Below, one piece after another: positions 34,741-47,720 of a DNA stretch of 64,000 nt. Both the position numbers and the translations under genes were made by a program. The notes beneath the pieces are model-generated. The model was given only the letters and a program-made list of their open reading frames with translations. It made no database searches and was not told the origin of the DNA. The stretch is from contig NC_085127.1 of NCBI RefSeq assembly GCF_030269925.1, positions 7,571,501-7,635,500 on the forward strand, read 5' to 3'. The stretch is from Bombyx mori (lineage: Eukaryota; Arthropoda; Insecta; Lepidoptera; Bombycidae). Every line of letters begins with the position of its first letter. The stretch's first letter is position 1.

Positions 34741-36583
34741 AGGAGTTTCGAATCTAGACACAACAGCGTAAGCTTCGAAATAGATTGGCAGCGATGCATG
34801 ATGAGTTTGTAAACCTGCGAGAACTGAATAGAATATAGTTGTTGGCTTCATCCTTAGATTAGGTTGTACAGTCGTTCGGTTACCTGTGAATTGTTTATCA
34901 GAGTCATTTTAGTTGGCGAATGTGTCGTCCCCATAGCTTCGTCTAATGAACACTGTTAGCCTCTCCACCCACGACCCCGACATTTTCCTTGGCACGAAAA
35001 AAGCTTTTCACAATGCGAATAGTTTCCTGTAAATCACTCTGCTCAAAGAAACAGTTCCGGAGCTCCAAAACATCGATAATGCTGGCATTGTTGATGCAAT
35101 TATAGTTCGAAGGTCTGTTTGTTTACCTTTACATCATAAGTCATCAAAGAAATTTCGAACACCAATAAAATTATTCATTGCTTCGGGAGCCTATTACTCA
35201 AGTAAAATACACAGCACCTACACTATCATTTAGATATCCGTTCACTCGCATTTGATGGAAACAACGCAATGCTATGCACTTTAGAGAAATGAATAATTAG
35301 ATTGCACCGATATCGCTTTTATAGACTAGAACAGGTTGATGTGTGAATAAATAAAGTGTATTTTTTCTAGAGAAAGCGCATAGTTCCTAAATGATGTTCG
35401 ATGTTGAAAATTTTGAGGTAGTAGTACATTTTGATTAGCTATGACGTTCAATATGGATATATTCATGAAGTCAACAAGCCCGTCGATATTATAATACCTC
35501 CTCTGCCGAGGTGTATGAGAACTTTTGCTTATTTCACTTTTCATGAATTTTATGATAACAAAATTTCTTCTTGAATTTTCATGAGACCATCAGCGAGGTC
35601 ACGGTCAATGTTTGGTGCCTTTAAATATGTTACTTGTAGTGGATAATTTGCTTAATATTATAGTGCGCTGTTTGGCACCAGACCAGACAACCGGATTGTA
35701 TAATTGTTTAAGTGAAGCGAATTGGACGGAAACATGCTCAAACAGATTTCAGAACGCTGACTAACCCTATTTGAATACGGGCGGACGTTAATCCTTTTTG
35801 ATTCATGTTCATTAGAAACCTGATGTTTAGGAATTCTAAAATAAATGTGTACTAAAATTTAATTTTTAATATTTCAAGCCGTAATTGATTTGAATGTTTT
35901 ATAGATATATCTTAATATTTACATTTATTTATCAATGCGATCATTTTTGGGATATTAAAATATGTTATTAAAAAAATAATTAAAAAAGTAATAATTAATC
36001 AAAAATTATCATAGTGGAAATGAACGGAAAAGGCAAAATAACGTGTACCTACATGTATGAAAGCAATTTCGGCACAGTAGATAGTATAGACCTACATACT
36101 ATACATATTTCTAATTAAGAGAATTTCATCTGAAAATAACTTTATTAGGTAAGACGGAATACATTCACTTATCTTGCTCGTAGAATTCGCAATTGAAAAC
36201 TTTTGACTTTCAAGTCACGGAAGAAAGACCGTAAAAGAAAAATCTCGCTAAGCCTTGTACTAGTGTAGCATCGCACATGTTTCTGCCGTGAAACTTTCGT
36301 ATTTTGCAATTAGAAATTCAGTCATTGTTCACCTATTGGTTACTTGACTTCTTACTTCAGGAAACTTCAGTTTTACGTCTAGTGTGATTATGGACACAAT
36401 TGAAAAAAAAAACTTCTAAATTTGAAATTTTAATGAAAAACATTCGAAATAATAAGTACATTTGTTGTCGTAAAAATCGCAAAAGGTGCCAGCAATTAAT
36501 TTTGTCCTTGCGAAGGCAGAATTACACTTTGTATTTACGTACTGATTGTTACTTAAAAAAGACTATTTTGCACGCACGTATTT
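34741..36583. other. AT-rich DNA, nothing recognised
   Basis: No gene or repeat is recognised. Confidence 0.4.
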
Positions 36584-36993
36584 TGGTGCATTCGTATCTA
36601 GCGATGCACCGATGTTGGAATCCCGCAGGCGGGTACCAATTTTTCTAATGAAATACGTACTTAACAAATGTTCACGATTGACTTCTACGGTGAAGGAATA
36701 TAACATCGTGTAATAAAAATCAAACCCGCAAAATTACAATTTGCGTAATTACTGGTGGTAGGACCTCTTGTGACTCCGCACGGGTAGGTACCACCGCCTT
36801 GCCTATTTCTGCCGTGAAGCAGTAATGCGTTTTGGTTTGAAGGGTGGGGCAGCCGTTGTAACTATACTGAGACCTTAGAACATATCTCAAGGTGGGTGGC
36901 GCCTTTACGTTGTAGATGTCTATGGGCTCCAGTAACCACTTAACATCAGGTGGGCTGTGACCTCGTCCACCCACTTAAGCAATAAAAAAAAAA
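36584..36993 (+). mobile_element. Near full-length Bm1-type SINE
   Basis: Begins inside the tRNA-like head at GGTGCATTCGTATCTAGCG, carries box B (GATGTTGGAATCCCGC, altered) and then body and tail up to AAGCAATAAAAA. Confidence 0.9.
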
Positions 36994-37526
36994 TAAGCAG
37001 TAAAAATAACTTTTTTTTTTATATAGAGAATTGATTCTTTAATTAAGTAAGACTAGGTAACTGATTTTTTAAAATTAAAATAAAGCATATAAGAAAGAAA
37101 AAATCAAGGTTCTATTTTCGAGTGCTTCTGTTGTGTTTTTTTCTGTTCAACGTTAGTTAAGGATATAACGAACGACGTTGTGCATTTTAATTCAAAATTA
37201 TGCATTATACAGTACAACGTTTCACACTAGGCGTGTCCGACTTGTCCATACTGATTACATGTATTTAGAATAATTTCAATTAGATTTCATAAAAATAATT
37301 GTTGAACTTGGCTGGTGATGAATTTGTTTTTCATTCGTATTCCTAACACACCAGCCATTAGACACAATATTAACTTTCTATATACGAGTATATACCTATC
37401 ATATTCAATCAAGCTATACAATTTACATAATTTAAAATTAATTTTTGTATATTTGTAGATATGCTTGTCCTTGTTCCTGAGCTATTCGTTCGATTCTGAT
37501 AATACTTGACAATCTTCTTTTTGATA
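36994..37526. other. AT-rich DNA, nothing recognised
   Basis: No gene is seen. Confidence 0.4.
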
Positions 37527-37800
37527 CTTTTTTTTTAACCTACATCAGCTGATGGTCTAGAGAGATCATATCAGCGTAACCTTAACTAGTAGATGAGCTC
37601 ACGGGGCTTAAGCCTGTCGATGTTGCTAACACGAACCCTAGCAAGGGCCGTGCTTCGCAGAATCTACCACTGGATCGGGATCGCGACCCACATAGAAGAT
37701 TCAGCGAGAACCTCAGTAGGCTGTGTCGGTGGATTAATTTACTCGCCGAATCCTTCGTCACAAGCGACGGGTTCGACGAGAACGATGACCGGTTGGTACT
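37527..37800 (-). mobile_element. Old 3' end of the 49-kb LINE family
   Basis: Reversed match to the end of ORF2 and the 3' UTR of the LINE at 49066-54364 (CACAAGCGACGGGTTCGACG, CTACCACTGGATCGG, GCTAACACGAACCCTAGC, and a GCTGAT...ATCAGC hairpin). Moderately diverged. Confidence 0.75.
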
Positions 37801-37974
37801 CTAGAGACAGCTTCCGTCATAGTACCATGTAAGCCCATTGATGCTTGAATGGTTTAAAGAAATTGATGTTTTTCATACAAATAACGACAGTATAATGGAG
37901 GATGATCCTGTGCCCTACTATAAATCTAAACATAGCCGTTTTACATTATAATGACAGTTACATGTCTTCATAGC

Positions 37975-38058
37975 GGTAATACCATTCAAAAGGTGTCTAT
38001 GGATTTTAATAAACACTTAACGCTAGGTGGGCCGTGAGCTCGTTCACTCGTCAATTCA
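37975..38058 (+). repeat. SINE tail relic
   Basis: GGTGTCTATGGATTTTAA, AACACTTAACGCTAGGTGGG and CCGTGAGCTCGTTCAC match the end of the SINE. Confidence 0.55.
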
Positions 38059-38544
38059 AGAAAAGGTTATCTCTTCAAGCTATAAAGAAATTACTCTTAG
38101 CATGTAACTATTCTATGAACCTAAACACCGCATATAAATTCTGGATATCAAAATTAAAGAAATGACTGCTTTTTAATTTACATCTCACTGTCACTTAATT
38201 TTTTTAAACATATTAACTTTAAGGATTCATCAATTTTTTTTTAATTTGTTCGAATGAACTTGAAACTGCAACGCTTATGATACTCATTTGTTATCCTGTT
38301 CAAAAAGCATTAAAATACATTGCGAAACTTTAGAGGAGATTTTCGTAATGCTTGGTGAATAATTCAGTTAAAATGAAAACCACTGTACATGGCTACACAT
38401 AAATCCAACCTCGGTAAATTTCCAATCCAATTGTTACAAATAATACGAAAACTGAACGTTTCGCATTATGATCTCAAATAGTTGTAGCTTTCGTAATCGG
38501 TTTGCTTTGAAGCAGAAAATCACGGACAACATTTCAAGTCAATT
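38059..38544. other. AT-rich DNA, nothing recognised
   Basis: No gene is seen. Confidence 0.4.
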
Positions 38545-38680
38545 TTTAATTTATTTATTTATTTATGTACATACAAAAAAGAGGACATAGTACAGAGTAA
38601 TAGGATAATTATGTACAAAGGCACTTCTTATTTCTTTAAGAAATCTCTTCCAGCAGACCTGCGAGAGGATTATGAGAATA
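38545..38680 (-). repeat. Possible old LINE 3' end
   Basis: TTTATTTATTTATGTACATA followed by AATCTCTTCCAGCAGACCT resembles a common moth LINE 3' terminus on the minus strand. Identified from memory only. Confidence 0.35.
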
Positions 38681-39224
38681 ATAATTAAAAGTGATGAGTG
38701 TGTGTAGAACAGCTAAAATAACAAATACATCATGAGAATTATAGTAATGCACGTGTACATAGCAAATATTGTTAAACTTGTATACAAAATATTATAAGTA
38801 ACACAGTATATACGAAGAGTATAGAACAATGATCATTCGGTTGATGAGAGATAGAATTGTCTAAGTTAATTGGGAACGTACTTTTTAGTGTGTAAACCAA
38901 AATTATAGTTTACGTAAAAAAAAGTGATTCAGAAGAATATTTTAATATAAATTCTTAAGTTATGGAAACAAATAGATCCCTTAAATATTAATCAAAAGCT
39001 TGAGAACGAAATTCAAGGTTGGTTGATAAAAACATAATCTGCACATAGCACTGAACAATCCCAATAAATGTTTGATAATTTGTACTTAATAGAAGGTTAT
39101 ATATTCATAAAATTGCATAAATAAGTATTATAATTCCAATTGTTTTTTATTGTAGCAATTATGTTTTTTAATCAGGCTTACGATGTGATGTCTATGAGCT
39201 CCTAGCCGGTATGATAATAATATG
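38681..39224. other. AT-rich DNA, nothing recognised
   Basis: No gene is seen. Confidence 0.4.
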
Positions 39225-39330
39225 TCTAGACTTTTGCAGGGTGGGCAGTGGCTTACTCCTGGCATTTTTGACGATACCATCTGGTGGGTTGTATGCTCAT
39301 CTGTCTACGAAGTTAATATAAAACACACAA
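39225..39330 (+). repeat. LINE 3'-end fragment, diverged
   Basis: GGGCAGTGGCTTACTCCTGG, CATCTGGTGGGTTGTATGCTC and GTCTACGAAG follow the family seen at 9108-9226. Confidence 0.45.
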
Positions 39331-40726
39331 AATAGCCCGTAAGCTCGATCACCTGAAAAGTATTTAAAAATTACTTCTACAACGAAAGGACGTGTTACAT
39401 TAATGGAATTCTGATTATTTATGCCGCAAACTTATATTTACATTGTCACTTCTATGATTTGCAATTTATTTTTATTAAAAATTTTGACTAAAATTTAGAT
39501 TTTCAAATACCAAAATGATGAAAATATCACTTTTTTTTCTACCTTCATAATAATATGTTATGCTTGTTTAAAAACAAAACAATATGATGATGAAAATAAT
39601 TAACAATATCTAGATTCATTACTTTTTCTATGCTAAAGGTCAGAACTAATGTAAGTTATTCCAACTTTTTTTTAATCCATTTAATGACGATACTGAACTG
39701 ATTGTTATCACATATGGCCTGATTAATAAGCGTACATATATATCTTTGGAGTATTATCACTACACGCTATATTTTTTGCATTGACAGTCGACTTCAAGTC
39801 CATTGAAATTGATAATAAAGTTTGAGTTACAATTAGTTGCACACCGTTTACTTGCTAACTAACTTAATCATGTGACGCATATAAATGATTTATATATACA
39901 TATATGCAGTTTTATTTGTGTTCCCTCTATAAAAGGAGAGGTAATATCCTCAACTTAGCTTTTGTGGTCAATGACAGTTATGGTCCGATCGCTTTGCAAT
40001 CGGACCTTGCTAGAATTTTCGTAGAAATTGCAACAAGTGATAAAAAGACATTGAACGCTCAGAATTTTTCTAAGTCTAAGCAATAAAATTAAGGCTATAA
40101 AACATATATTTTATGTGAGTAGGTACATTTTTTTTACAGCGTAACGAAAGTCTATAGAGGAGAAATTTTTGGATAGTAAAATACAAATGTTTCCGAGATA
40201 TATTCAACAAATATGAAATTTTATGTTAAGTATATTAAGCTTATGTACATTTTAGACAACTATCTACAATAGAGTACGAAAATGTATCGTAAAATAAACA
40301 CATAAATATGTTATACAATCTAAATAGTCTTTATCTTATTATGAAAACAGTCAGTCTCTAAGAGACTGGTCTCAGACTGCTTTGTTCAGATTAACGTTCT
40401 AAAACGTCAGATGGAGCTCTAGATATGGTTCCCTAGAGCACACTATAAGAGCCAGCCATTTAAGATTTGTAGTCTTATTGGTATACAGGAAAACTTAAGT
40501 TTAACATTTTTTATTTCCGTCCGTGCATCTTAGGATATCCTTTGGGATCATAAAATTTCCAATTTCATCATTTTACACGCTTCGATGAGGTCAATGATCG
40601 GTTTTAAAAAAAATAACCATATTTTTCATTGTGAATAATTGAATTACAAATTTATTACTTTATATTTATTTATGTAAAATTTATAATAATTAAAAAAACG
40701 AAATATTTTTTGAGAAAATCAACGCT
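39331..40726. other. AT-rich DNA, nothing recognised
   Basis: A 60-codon frame at 39904-40086 shows no domain. Confidence 0.4.
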
Positions 40727-41010
40727 TTTTTTTGGAAGTGAGGGATAACTTTTGGCCACAAGGCTTTCCAGTTGCGCCAGGAAAGGTGTGCAAGCACGAG
40801 CTCATGCAGGAGGAGTGAAATTTGTTAACAGCTGCCCGAGCGTATCCTAAGAAGATCTAACAGTTCAATGGTGCTTTGTGTATGCATCTATTACTAGATC
40901 GGAATCGTGACCAACTAAGAAGGTTTCGCAAGAAACTCAAAACTTAGCGGGCCAATACATGGCTTAGGTTTCAGGACGAACTCTTCGACGAACACGGCTA
41001 CTCCTAATCT
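40727..41010 (-). repeat. Old Jockey-type LINE 3' end relic
   Basis: Reversed T run, GGCCACAAGGCTTTCCAG (hairpin), ACTAGATCGGAATCGTGACC, CAAGAAACTCAAAACTTAG and TTCGACGAACACGGCTAC. Related to the relic at 5640-5915. Confidence 0.55.
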
Positions 41011-42262
41011 CAGAGAAAATATTTTCAATTCTCTTAATATAAAATATCCAATGCTACAGTGTGCCCACATGCCGTAACCACTGATAGCCAATGGCATAGT
41101 TCCAATTCGTTACAATAGGCCTCCTGTGAGCCTTGTCATATAAATTATGCCCCGGATGCGGTCTCACAATACATTCCATTACATTGAACTAATGCAATCT
41201 GATCCTCATTTGATGTAATGATCGATTTAATGTATTCGGTTGGAACGCTTGTGGTTAAGCTAATTAGTTTTATAGATGAAAATATTTTAGGAGATTTTGT
41301 GAAGGTAATTTTAATTACATTGCGGTCTTTTGTCACTGGTCAGACCTTAGGACTTATACTATAGGCTTTGTTTTGTTCAGTTGTAGGTACTATAAATGAT
41401 CATGTCTAGATTCATCATAGGTGCAGGACTTGGGGCGATATCTTTGAATCTTTGCGTTCATACACTGTTTATTATTATCAGTCAACGTTTTTCCTTAAGG
41501 GATCTTTAGCACTACGACATGTATTTATTGAATCGATATTGCCCCAATTTTCTTCTAACTTTCTATCACTGTTTGTATACACGTCTACTTTTGGAATATA
41601 CAATTATTTGCTTGTATACTACAATACTACGCTGATTGAGATGCTTTGAAAGCATCGGTTTCAGCAATAAAAAGGAGACTGAGTACTCATTTATCTGATT
41701 AACTAAAAAATATTGGCTCCTTATATAGCACTAAGAATTCAATGGAGGAATAAGATTATTTTCTCTTTTGTAACAGAAAAATACTGATAATGAATCCATT
41801 TTCATTTGTAAATGAATCTATTTTTTGTTTAATTCATAACCGACTAGTGCCCTAATAATGATAATAATAATAACGACTACATAGTTATCACAAGTTAACC
41901 CGATTTAAATCAGATGACTAAATCCGAAGTGGTTTATTTTCCCTATTTGATCTCCATTAATATTGGAGACGCACTGGTTTTGACAGGCTAATGGAATTTA
42001 TGAGATTCAATAACTATAATGGCCTCTGGAGTACGGGGAAATAGAATATGTTAGTACAATTTCATTTAACGTAAAAACTTGATACTTATGCGACAGAAAA
42101 AATGAATTACTTTTTACGCTGTAAAACTTATATCTATTCGAATGACGAATTGATATTGAAATTTTGACATGCATTAATTGGCAAAGTGACGATATAAGTT
42201 TGAATGAAGAACTATGTCTAATGACTACGAGTATTAGTGACGGTTTCATTTTTCGAATTTTA
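41011..42262. other. AT-rich DNA, nothing recognised
   Basis: Short frames only. Confidence 0.4.
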
Positions 42263-42511
42263 CTGGTGGTAGGACCTCTTGTGAGTCCGCGCGGGTGGGT
42301 ACCACCACCCTGCCTATTTCGGCCGTGAAGCAGTAATGCGTTTCGGTTTGAAGGGTGGGGCAGCCGTTGTAACTATACTTGAGACCTTAGAACTTGTATC
42401 TCAAGGTGGGTGGCGCATTTACGTTGTAGGTGTCTATGGGCTCCAGTAACCACTTAACACCAGGTGGGCTGTGAGCTCGTCCACCCATTTAAGCAATAAA
42501 AAAAAAAAAAA
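42263..42511 (+). mobile_element. Bm1-type SINE 3' half
   Basis: Starts exactly at CTGGTGGTAGGACC and ends at AAGCAATAAA with a pure A tail. A clean example of the truncated form. Confidence 0.9.
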
Positions 42512-43261
42512 CCCTGACGCATGCAACTGGGTACCATAAACCAATTTTTTGATCATATATACGTTTGTTAGTTGTGTTAATTATGTAAAGTGTTATTTTT
42601 ACTCATTTTGTACAACCTCATAAAATATAGCCGACTTAAATGCTCCAATTTCGTAAGCCGGATCCATAAACAATTTAAAAATGACCGATGGTCTTTTAGA
42701 AGTAACTACCACATAAATTGATGATGAAGTGTGACACGCGATATCCTTATTTGCCTTCGTGGTTATTGATTTACTGTTACACAATTTGTAACGGACGGAT
42801 TGTTACATCATAAATGAGATTGACACGGGCGTCTTGTGGGTCATATTAAGTTCATATCGTAGTAGGATGTTCTGGAAAATATAACTATCATATCAATATT
42901 TGCGAAAAATGAACAACAGCTTGAAGGATAGGACAGCTTTTACAATAAAATTGAGACAGTTTTCATGTTGTATATCTATGAATTTTGGAAGCCAGTCTAT
43001 ATGGGAAGTTGTCTCATCTACCTTAGTTTCATAAAAAAATAGGTAAACAATGTGCGATTATAAATTCTAATTTGATTGAACCAAGATTTTTATGTCCATC
43101 TTCCAAAATATATTCCTTGGGAATAGTAGGACTGTTTGTATTGGTACCGTTGGATAAGAATTACAAAACGGACGCTTTAGTGAGTAAGGCTTAGTGAGTA
43201 ATTTTAGAGAGTGGTCACCAGAATTATTGGAGTAGGGAGCTCAAGCTCGCGTATAGAGCTT
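42512..43261. other. AT-rich DNA, nothing recognised
   Basis: A faint SINE-like word occurs near 42913 (CTTGAAGGATAGGACAGC). Confidence 0.35.
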
Positions 43262-43308
43262 AGCCCCGAGGCCCATGCCGTGCCCCCGGAAGGGGGTACG
43301 ACGACCCC
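43262..43308 (+). mobile_element. Extreme 3' end of the 12-kb LINE family
   Basis: AGCCCCGAGGCCCATGCCGT to ACGACGACCCC matches 16458-16503. It keeps the GNRA-capped hairpin with a different loop (GGAA). Short TTGAC repeats follow, not poly(A). Confidence 0.7.
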
Positions 43309-43899
43309 TTGACTTGACTAGAATTATGGAGAATTATTCATCATTGGTTAGTAGTTCGGAGAATTATCTTCAGTGCGAACATACTTTCCACAAGCGGAGC
43401 TGATAACCCGATAATGGATGAAATCCATTGAGCATAAGCCATAGAACCAGCCGTAGTGGCGTACTCTGACTACCGGTATCTTACAGGGAAATTTGAAGAT
43501 CAAGAAGTAAAATGTAACAGTTAATAGGTTTTTTACAAATTGTGCCATATGGAAGGGCTTGAGGCAATGGTTTTAACACAAATAAACGACCATCGCATGT
43601 TTCAAACCGATTTACATGACTGGTGTTTTTTTTCTTCTTTACTTTTGGTTTATACAACTAGATACAATTTACATTGAAATTCAATAAATAACAACATAGT
43701 TCAAGAAATAAAATAAAACTTATTTTAATTTAAGAAGCAACAGGAAATTAAGAAATAGCCATAAAAATGTATTTATTTACATTAAATAATAAAATTATTG
43801 ATTTTGAAAATTAGAGATCCTGAAATGATTTTTGGATGTTTCTTGTTATTCTCCTTATTCTGTGCCGCCGCGCACCAGCCGGCCGGCGCCTTGTACATA
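43309..43899. other. AT-rich DNA, nothing firm
   Basis: A GC patch, GCCGCCGCGCACCAGCCGG, occurs near 43864. It may belong to the Helitron fragment that follows. Confidence 0.35.
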
Positions 43900-44357
43900 A
43901 ATATTACGCGCCTGATCATTATTTTGCTGCGATGTTATTTTAAAACTGCGATAACTTCTAATCTAAAAACACCTTCACAAATAATGGTTTATTTTAGAAC
44001 AAATTTGATTACCATAAAAAAGGTTATAGTGAGTCAACCTTAAAATACAGAGATATGCTGCCGCGGACTTTTTTTAAAGAGAACAATTCTGTCATACATT
44101 ATTTTAGCGAAACTTTAGCAGTTTCCACAGCGCACACAGTGGAAACTCTCAAAAGGGAAAATACCCCGATTTTGAAACACTCTTTATTGGTGCTCCGCTT
44201 GTATTGGTCTTAACATGATGTTATATAGCTTATAGCCTTCCTCAATAAATGAGCTATCTGACACTGAAATCAATCAACCAAATCAATTCAAATCGGACCA
44301 GTAGTTCGTGAGATTAGCGAGTTCAAACAAACTCTTCAGATTTATAATATTAGTATA
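43900..44357 (-). mobile_element. Helitron 5' region fragment
   Basis: On the minus strand it opens with a ATACTAATATTATAAATCTG word typical of moth Helitrons. Further along are CAGTGTCAGATAGCTCATTT, the GCGGAGCACCAATAAAGAG segment and TATAACCTTTTT. No 3' hairpin with CTAG is clear. Identified from memory of the common sequence. Confidence 0.45.
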
Positions 44358-45053
44358 TATTTTAGTTATAATTAAAATGTTGTATCTTTATTGTGACAAC
44401 GTGTTTCCTTATGTACGTTTTGCACATAAAAATAGTAGTACTTTTGGCTTTTTAGTCCGAATATGTTAATATTAATAATGCTCTATACAGATTCATTGGA
44501 TTTTTACGTGACAATAACTTGAAAGGGTGAGATATCTTTCTGTTCTCGACTCTTGTTTCTTTTTAAAGCTTGGTTAAATCTGTGGAAGAGAACAAACAAA
44601 CACTAGCTTCTAAATGTAAATTTGTTGGCATTAGAAATCTGGATAAACTGGATAAAACTTGATGTGACAAACCCAAAACGGCTGTCCAATTTCAAAACCT
44701 AGTATCTGACAAATTTAAAAAAAAGTGTGTTTTTGCATTTTTCGACCTTGTAGACCATTCTCCACATATTAGGATAGCAAAAACCCCCAAAAATTTGTAA
44801 AAAACGAAGTTACACAAAGTCGGAAACCTAGTATCTACAGTAAAGGTTTTCAAAATGCAAAAATTACAAGATTAGAACATAGTATATAACATCAACCATT
44901 TTAAAAACCTAATAAGTGCTTGTAGTTACTTGGATTTAAAATGGTTCATGCAGATACTAAGGCAATGAAATGGTTGAAATAAACGTCAAAACTCCCGCGA
45001 AACTTTAGTAAGTGAGAAAATCGTTGCACGTTGTTCGTGTTTTTGTCTATAAA

Positions 45054-45958
45054 ATGAGTAAAAATCAGTTTTATAGGTCGAAATTGATCTTGAATGCTTT
45101 AAAAGAACAACATGGTGAAATGTAAGTACGCTTCAGTGTGTTTTATTATTGTCAAGGTTTTTTGTTTTCCAAAATTGCAACCTACTACGACACATAAAGT
45201 AAATGAAGGTGCAAATATTCCAGAGGATGTTAAAACTGCATACGGGGATCACAAAGCTAGAGCAAGTAAAGCAATACAAAAGTATCAAGAAGATGCCTCC
45301 CTAGAAAATACTTCCTCTGTGAGATACTATTCGATGGATTTACAAAAAGTTATGTTGTTACCCGACATGCCTAAAGTCAAAGAATCGTTTTTCTTGAGTA
45401 GAATGATAACTTTCAACTTGACATTTGCACCAATCAGAAAGAAAACGAATGTTAATAATATTTGTATTCTATGGCATGAAGCCTGTTCTGGACGAGATGC
45501 TCATGACATTGTTAATGCAATTGCAGCAATGATCGAAAAAGAAAGAGATTTTAATCATTTGATATTGTGGTGTGATAATTGCAGAGCTCAAAATAAAAAT
45601 TGGATCCTCTTTACATCACTTGTTACTATAATAATCTCTGGGTTTTTCAATTTAAAAAGTTGGACTTTGTAATACCTACCTAACTAAAGATCACACAAGC
45701 ATGTCGCTGATGGAGTTCATGGCAATATGGAGAGGCAGATTAAAAACAAAAGATGCTGTGTACGATTTTGAAGACTATAAGAATGTAATTTTGGGTTGCA
45801 AATCGCATATTGAAGTTATCGAATTCGAAAAATCGTATGAGTGGGTAAAAAAGAAACGCATACCGCGACGCAATGATGACCTTGTTCCCATTAATAATTT
45901 TTTGCTTAGTTCTTTGGTTGAAATAATATTTGTAAATGGGTGCCGTAATATGTTTTGA
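45054..45958 (+). pseudogene. DUF7869-like transposon protein, broken
   Basis: ATG 45054 opens 22 codons and runs into a consensus donor (AAT|GTAAGT at 45121). The next open part, to 45672, has YYSMDLQKVMLLPDMP, RMITFNLTFAPI, ILWHEACSGRDAHDI and LILWCDNCRAQNKNW. This is the aspartate-rich, RNase-H-like pattern I recall for DUF7869 proteins of arthropod mobile DNA. A frameshift near 45660-45680 follows. The other frame then carries TYLTKDHTSMS (family form: GHTFMS) and the end of the domain to 45958. The N-terminal Cys-rich part usual in the family is missing. Not functional as it stands. Confidence 0.55.
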
Positions 45959-46405
45959 ATGATTTTTAATCTCCGTATTCCGAGTTGAATTCTCTTATTA
46001 AAAACACAATCTCTTGATCATGCCAACCTTAAAAAATATTCCAAGAGGCATTAACGAAAGTAAAAAGGAAGGCATAGTAACAACTTTATTTAGCTTAAAG
46101 AAGTTTTGGAGAAGAAGTCTTGGCAAAGTGTACCGATTAATAATAATCCAGTTAATTTAGTTTCTAGTGGACAAATATTAATAACCGAATAATTTATTTT
46201 TATTTGACTGTTTTCAAATATTTTGAGTGATTATTTTTTGATTTTTTACTGTGAACAAATAGTGTTTGGTTTCCGATTATGTGTTTTTTTTTTCTTTTTC
46301 ATTAAAACTGCTTATTTCTGCCCATATTTATGTTGTTTTATTCTGTTTTTTCTTACTATGTTTAAAAAATTGCATTTAGTTCCTACTCAGTAAATTCAGA
46401 CCTAA

Positions 46406-46506
46406 ATGAAAACAAAGCAAGTGATCTTACTAAGTCTATTAATTTGCGTTTATCCCCACTCATTATATTTTAGAATTAGATGAAAACAAAGCAAGTGATC
46501 TTACTA
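46406..46506 (+). repeat. 27-base direct repeat near the right TIR
   Basis: The same 27 bases, starting ATGAAAACAAAGCAAGTG, occur at 46406-46432 and 46480-46506, 74 bases apart. The second overlaps the inner edge of the right TIR. Subterminal transposase-binding repeats are a possible role. Confidence 0.6.
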
Positions 46507-46524
46507 GGTTTTGAAATTGTCACA

Positions 46525-47300
46525 CTCAAAAAGTTTGATCTAAGAAAACAATCTTTTTATTAGTAACTGCTCCTCTACGCACATCTTTTGTGATAGACGC
46601 ATGAAATCTACTTTTTTATAAAGCCTGTTATGCACCTCAAATTTTGCAATCACTCTCAAGAAGGTACGACTAATATTATTGAAACGGCACGCTGTCAAAG
46701 ATATGAAATTGTTTTTCGGCTCTCCTGTAAAATTTAGTTTTATGCAGATACTGGGTTTTGATATTTCACAGCCGAAAAGGTCGTGTACCTTATTCGCAGC
46801 ACGGGCGACAATCGTGATAGTGTTGAGATCGTTTTTATTAGTCTGTCTAGACGAAATAAGTTTACAAAATAAGTGAACTATTGAAAATACACGTAGCTAA
46901 TAGGTAGCTATAATAGGTAATATGATTAAATTTTAACAATAGACAACACTGTTCGGTTTTTAATTTCTTTTTATGTTTTTTTTAGTTTTTTTTTTTCGTA
47001 GCTGTGTGTATGTTTGTTTTAATGGATATACGATTTTTTTTCATAAACATCACCATCTATGATTAAATGAAGTCGAGCTTACTTATACACTTTTTTAAAT
47101 AAGTAGACTTTTAATAGTGCCTGTCGTTCAAACGGCGGGCTCTACAAATACTGAATTTTTTACTGCTCCCCACCCCACGATGGTATAAATAATAAAAGCC
47201 ACTTGCGAGTATATACTCTATTTTTACACTGCTTAAGTGTATTTCTGTTAAACATAATTATCTGTTTTACTATTCGGAAATTTATAGATTGTTCTTAGTA
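46525..47300. other. AT-rich DNA, nothing firm
   Basis: TATAAATA near 47184 is promoter-like but has no exon after it. Confidence 0.35.
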
Positions 47301-47720
47301 CTAGAGGTCCCGCAGTAGTCGAAATTCGACTATAATTAATTGGAATTGTAAGTTTGTACACTATTATGATTGTATTTTATACTTCTATAATCACAAATTT
47401 CGCCAGGGCTACTCTATAAAAAAATATTAATAAAGACAAACAATATTTAATCTATTCTCAATTTGACAACAGACGTCAAGAACAAAAGTTTGACAATAAA
47501 TAGTATGCATTCGTGTGTGCGTCAAATACATGGTATGTAGTGTGTGTAATGTTTTCTTTATTGATATAATGTATATTTTATGCATTATTTAAAAAAAATA
47601 TTAGCATTGTGCACTTCTTCTCTATATTCTCTATAAGTGTGGAAAATTTCATGCTCCTCTGTCCGCGCAATTTTCGTAAAAAAAGATACAAAGTTTTTGC
47701 TTCACGTATTAATATATAGA
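47301..47720 (-). mobile_element. Helitron family A, copy 3
   Basis: Reverse orientation: CTAG complement at 47301, the AGTCGAAATTCGACT palindrome next to it, and the 5' TCTATATATTAATACG at the right end. Inserted between A and T of the minus strand. Uninterrupted and close to copies 2 and 4. Confidence 0.85.

Larger units (their letters stand above)
44663..46524 (+). mobile_element. Decayed TIR DNA transposon with a DUF7869-like gene
   Basis: An 18-base exact inverted repeat, CAATTTCAAAACCTAGTA, lies at 44687-44704 and inverted at 46502-46519. Looser similarity continues outward (TGTGACAA on both sides). The AAACCTAGTATCT word recurs near 44826 as a subterminal repeat. About 1.85 kb in all, with one broken gene on the plus strand. 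The superfamily is not assigned and no target duplication is clear. Confidence 0.55.

Noticed and set aside
46679..46876. 65-codon frame downstream of the DUF7869-like element
   Set aside because: No domain, no splice or start context; chance frame.
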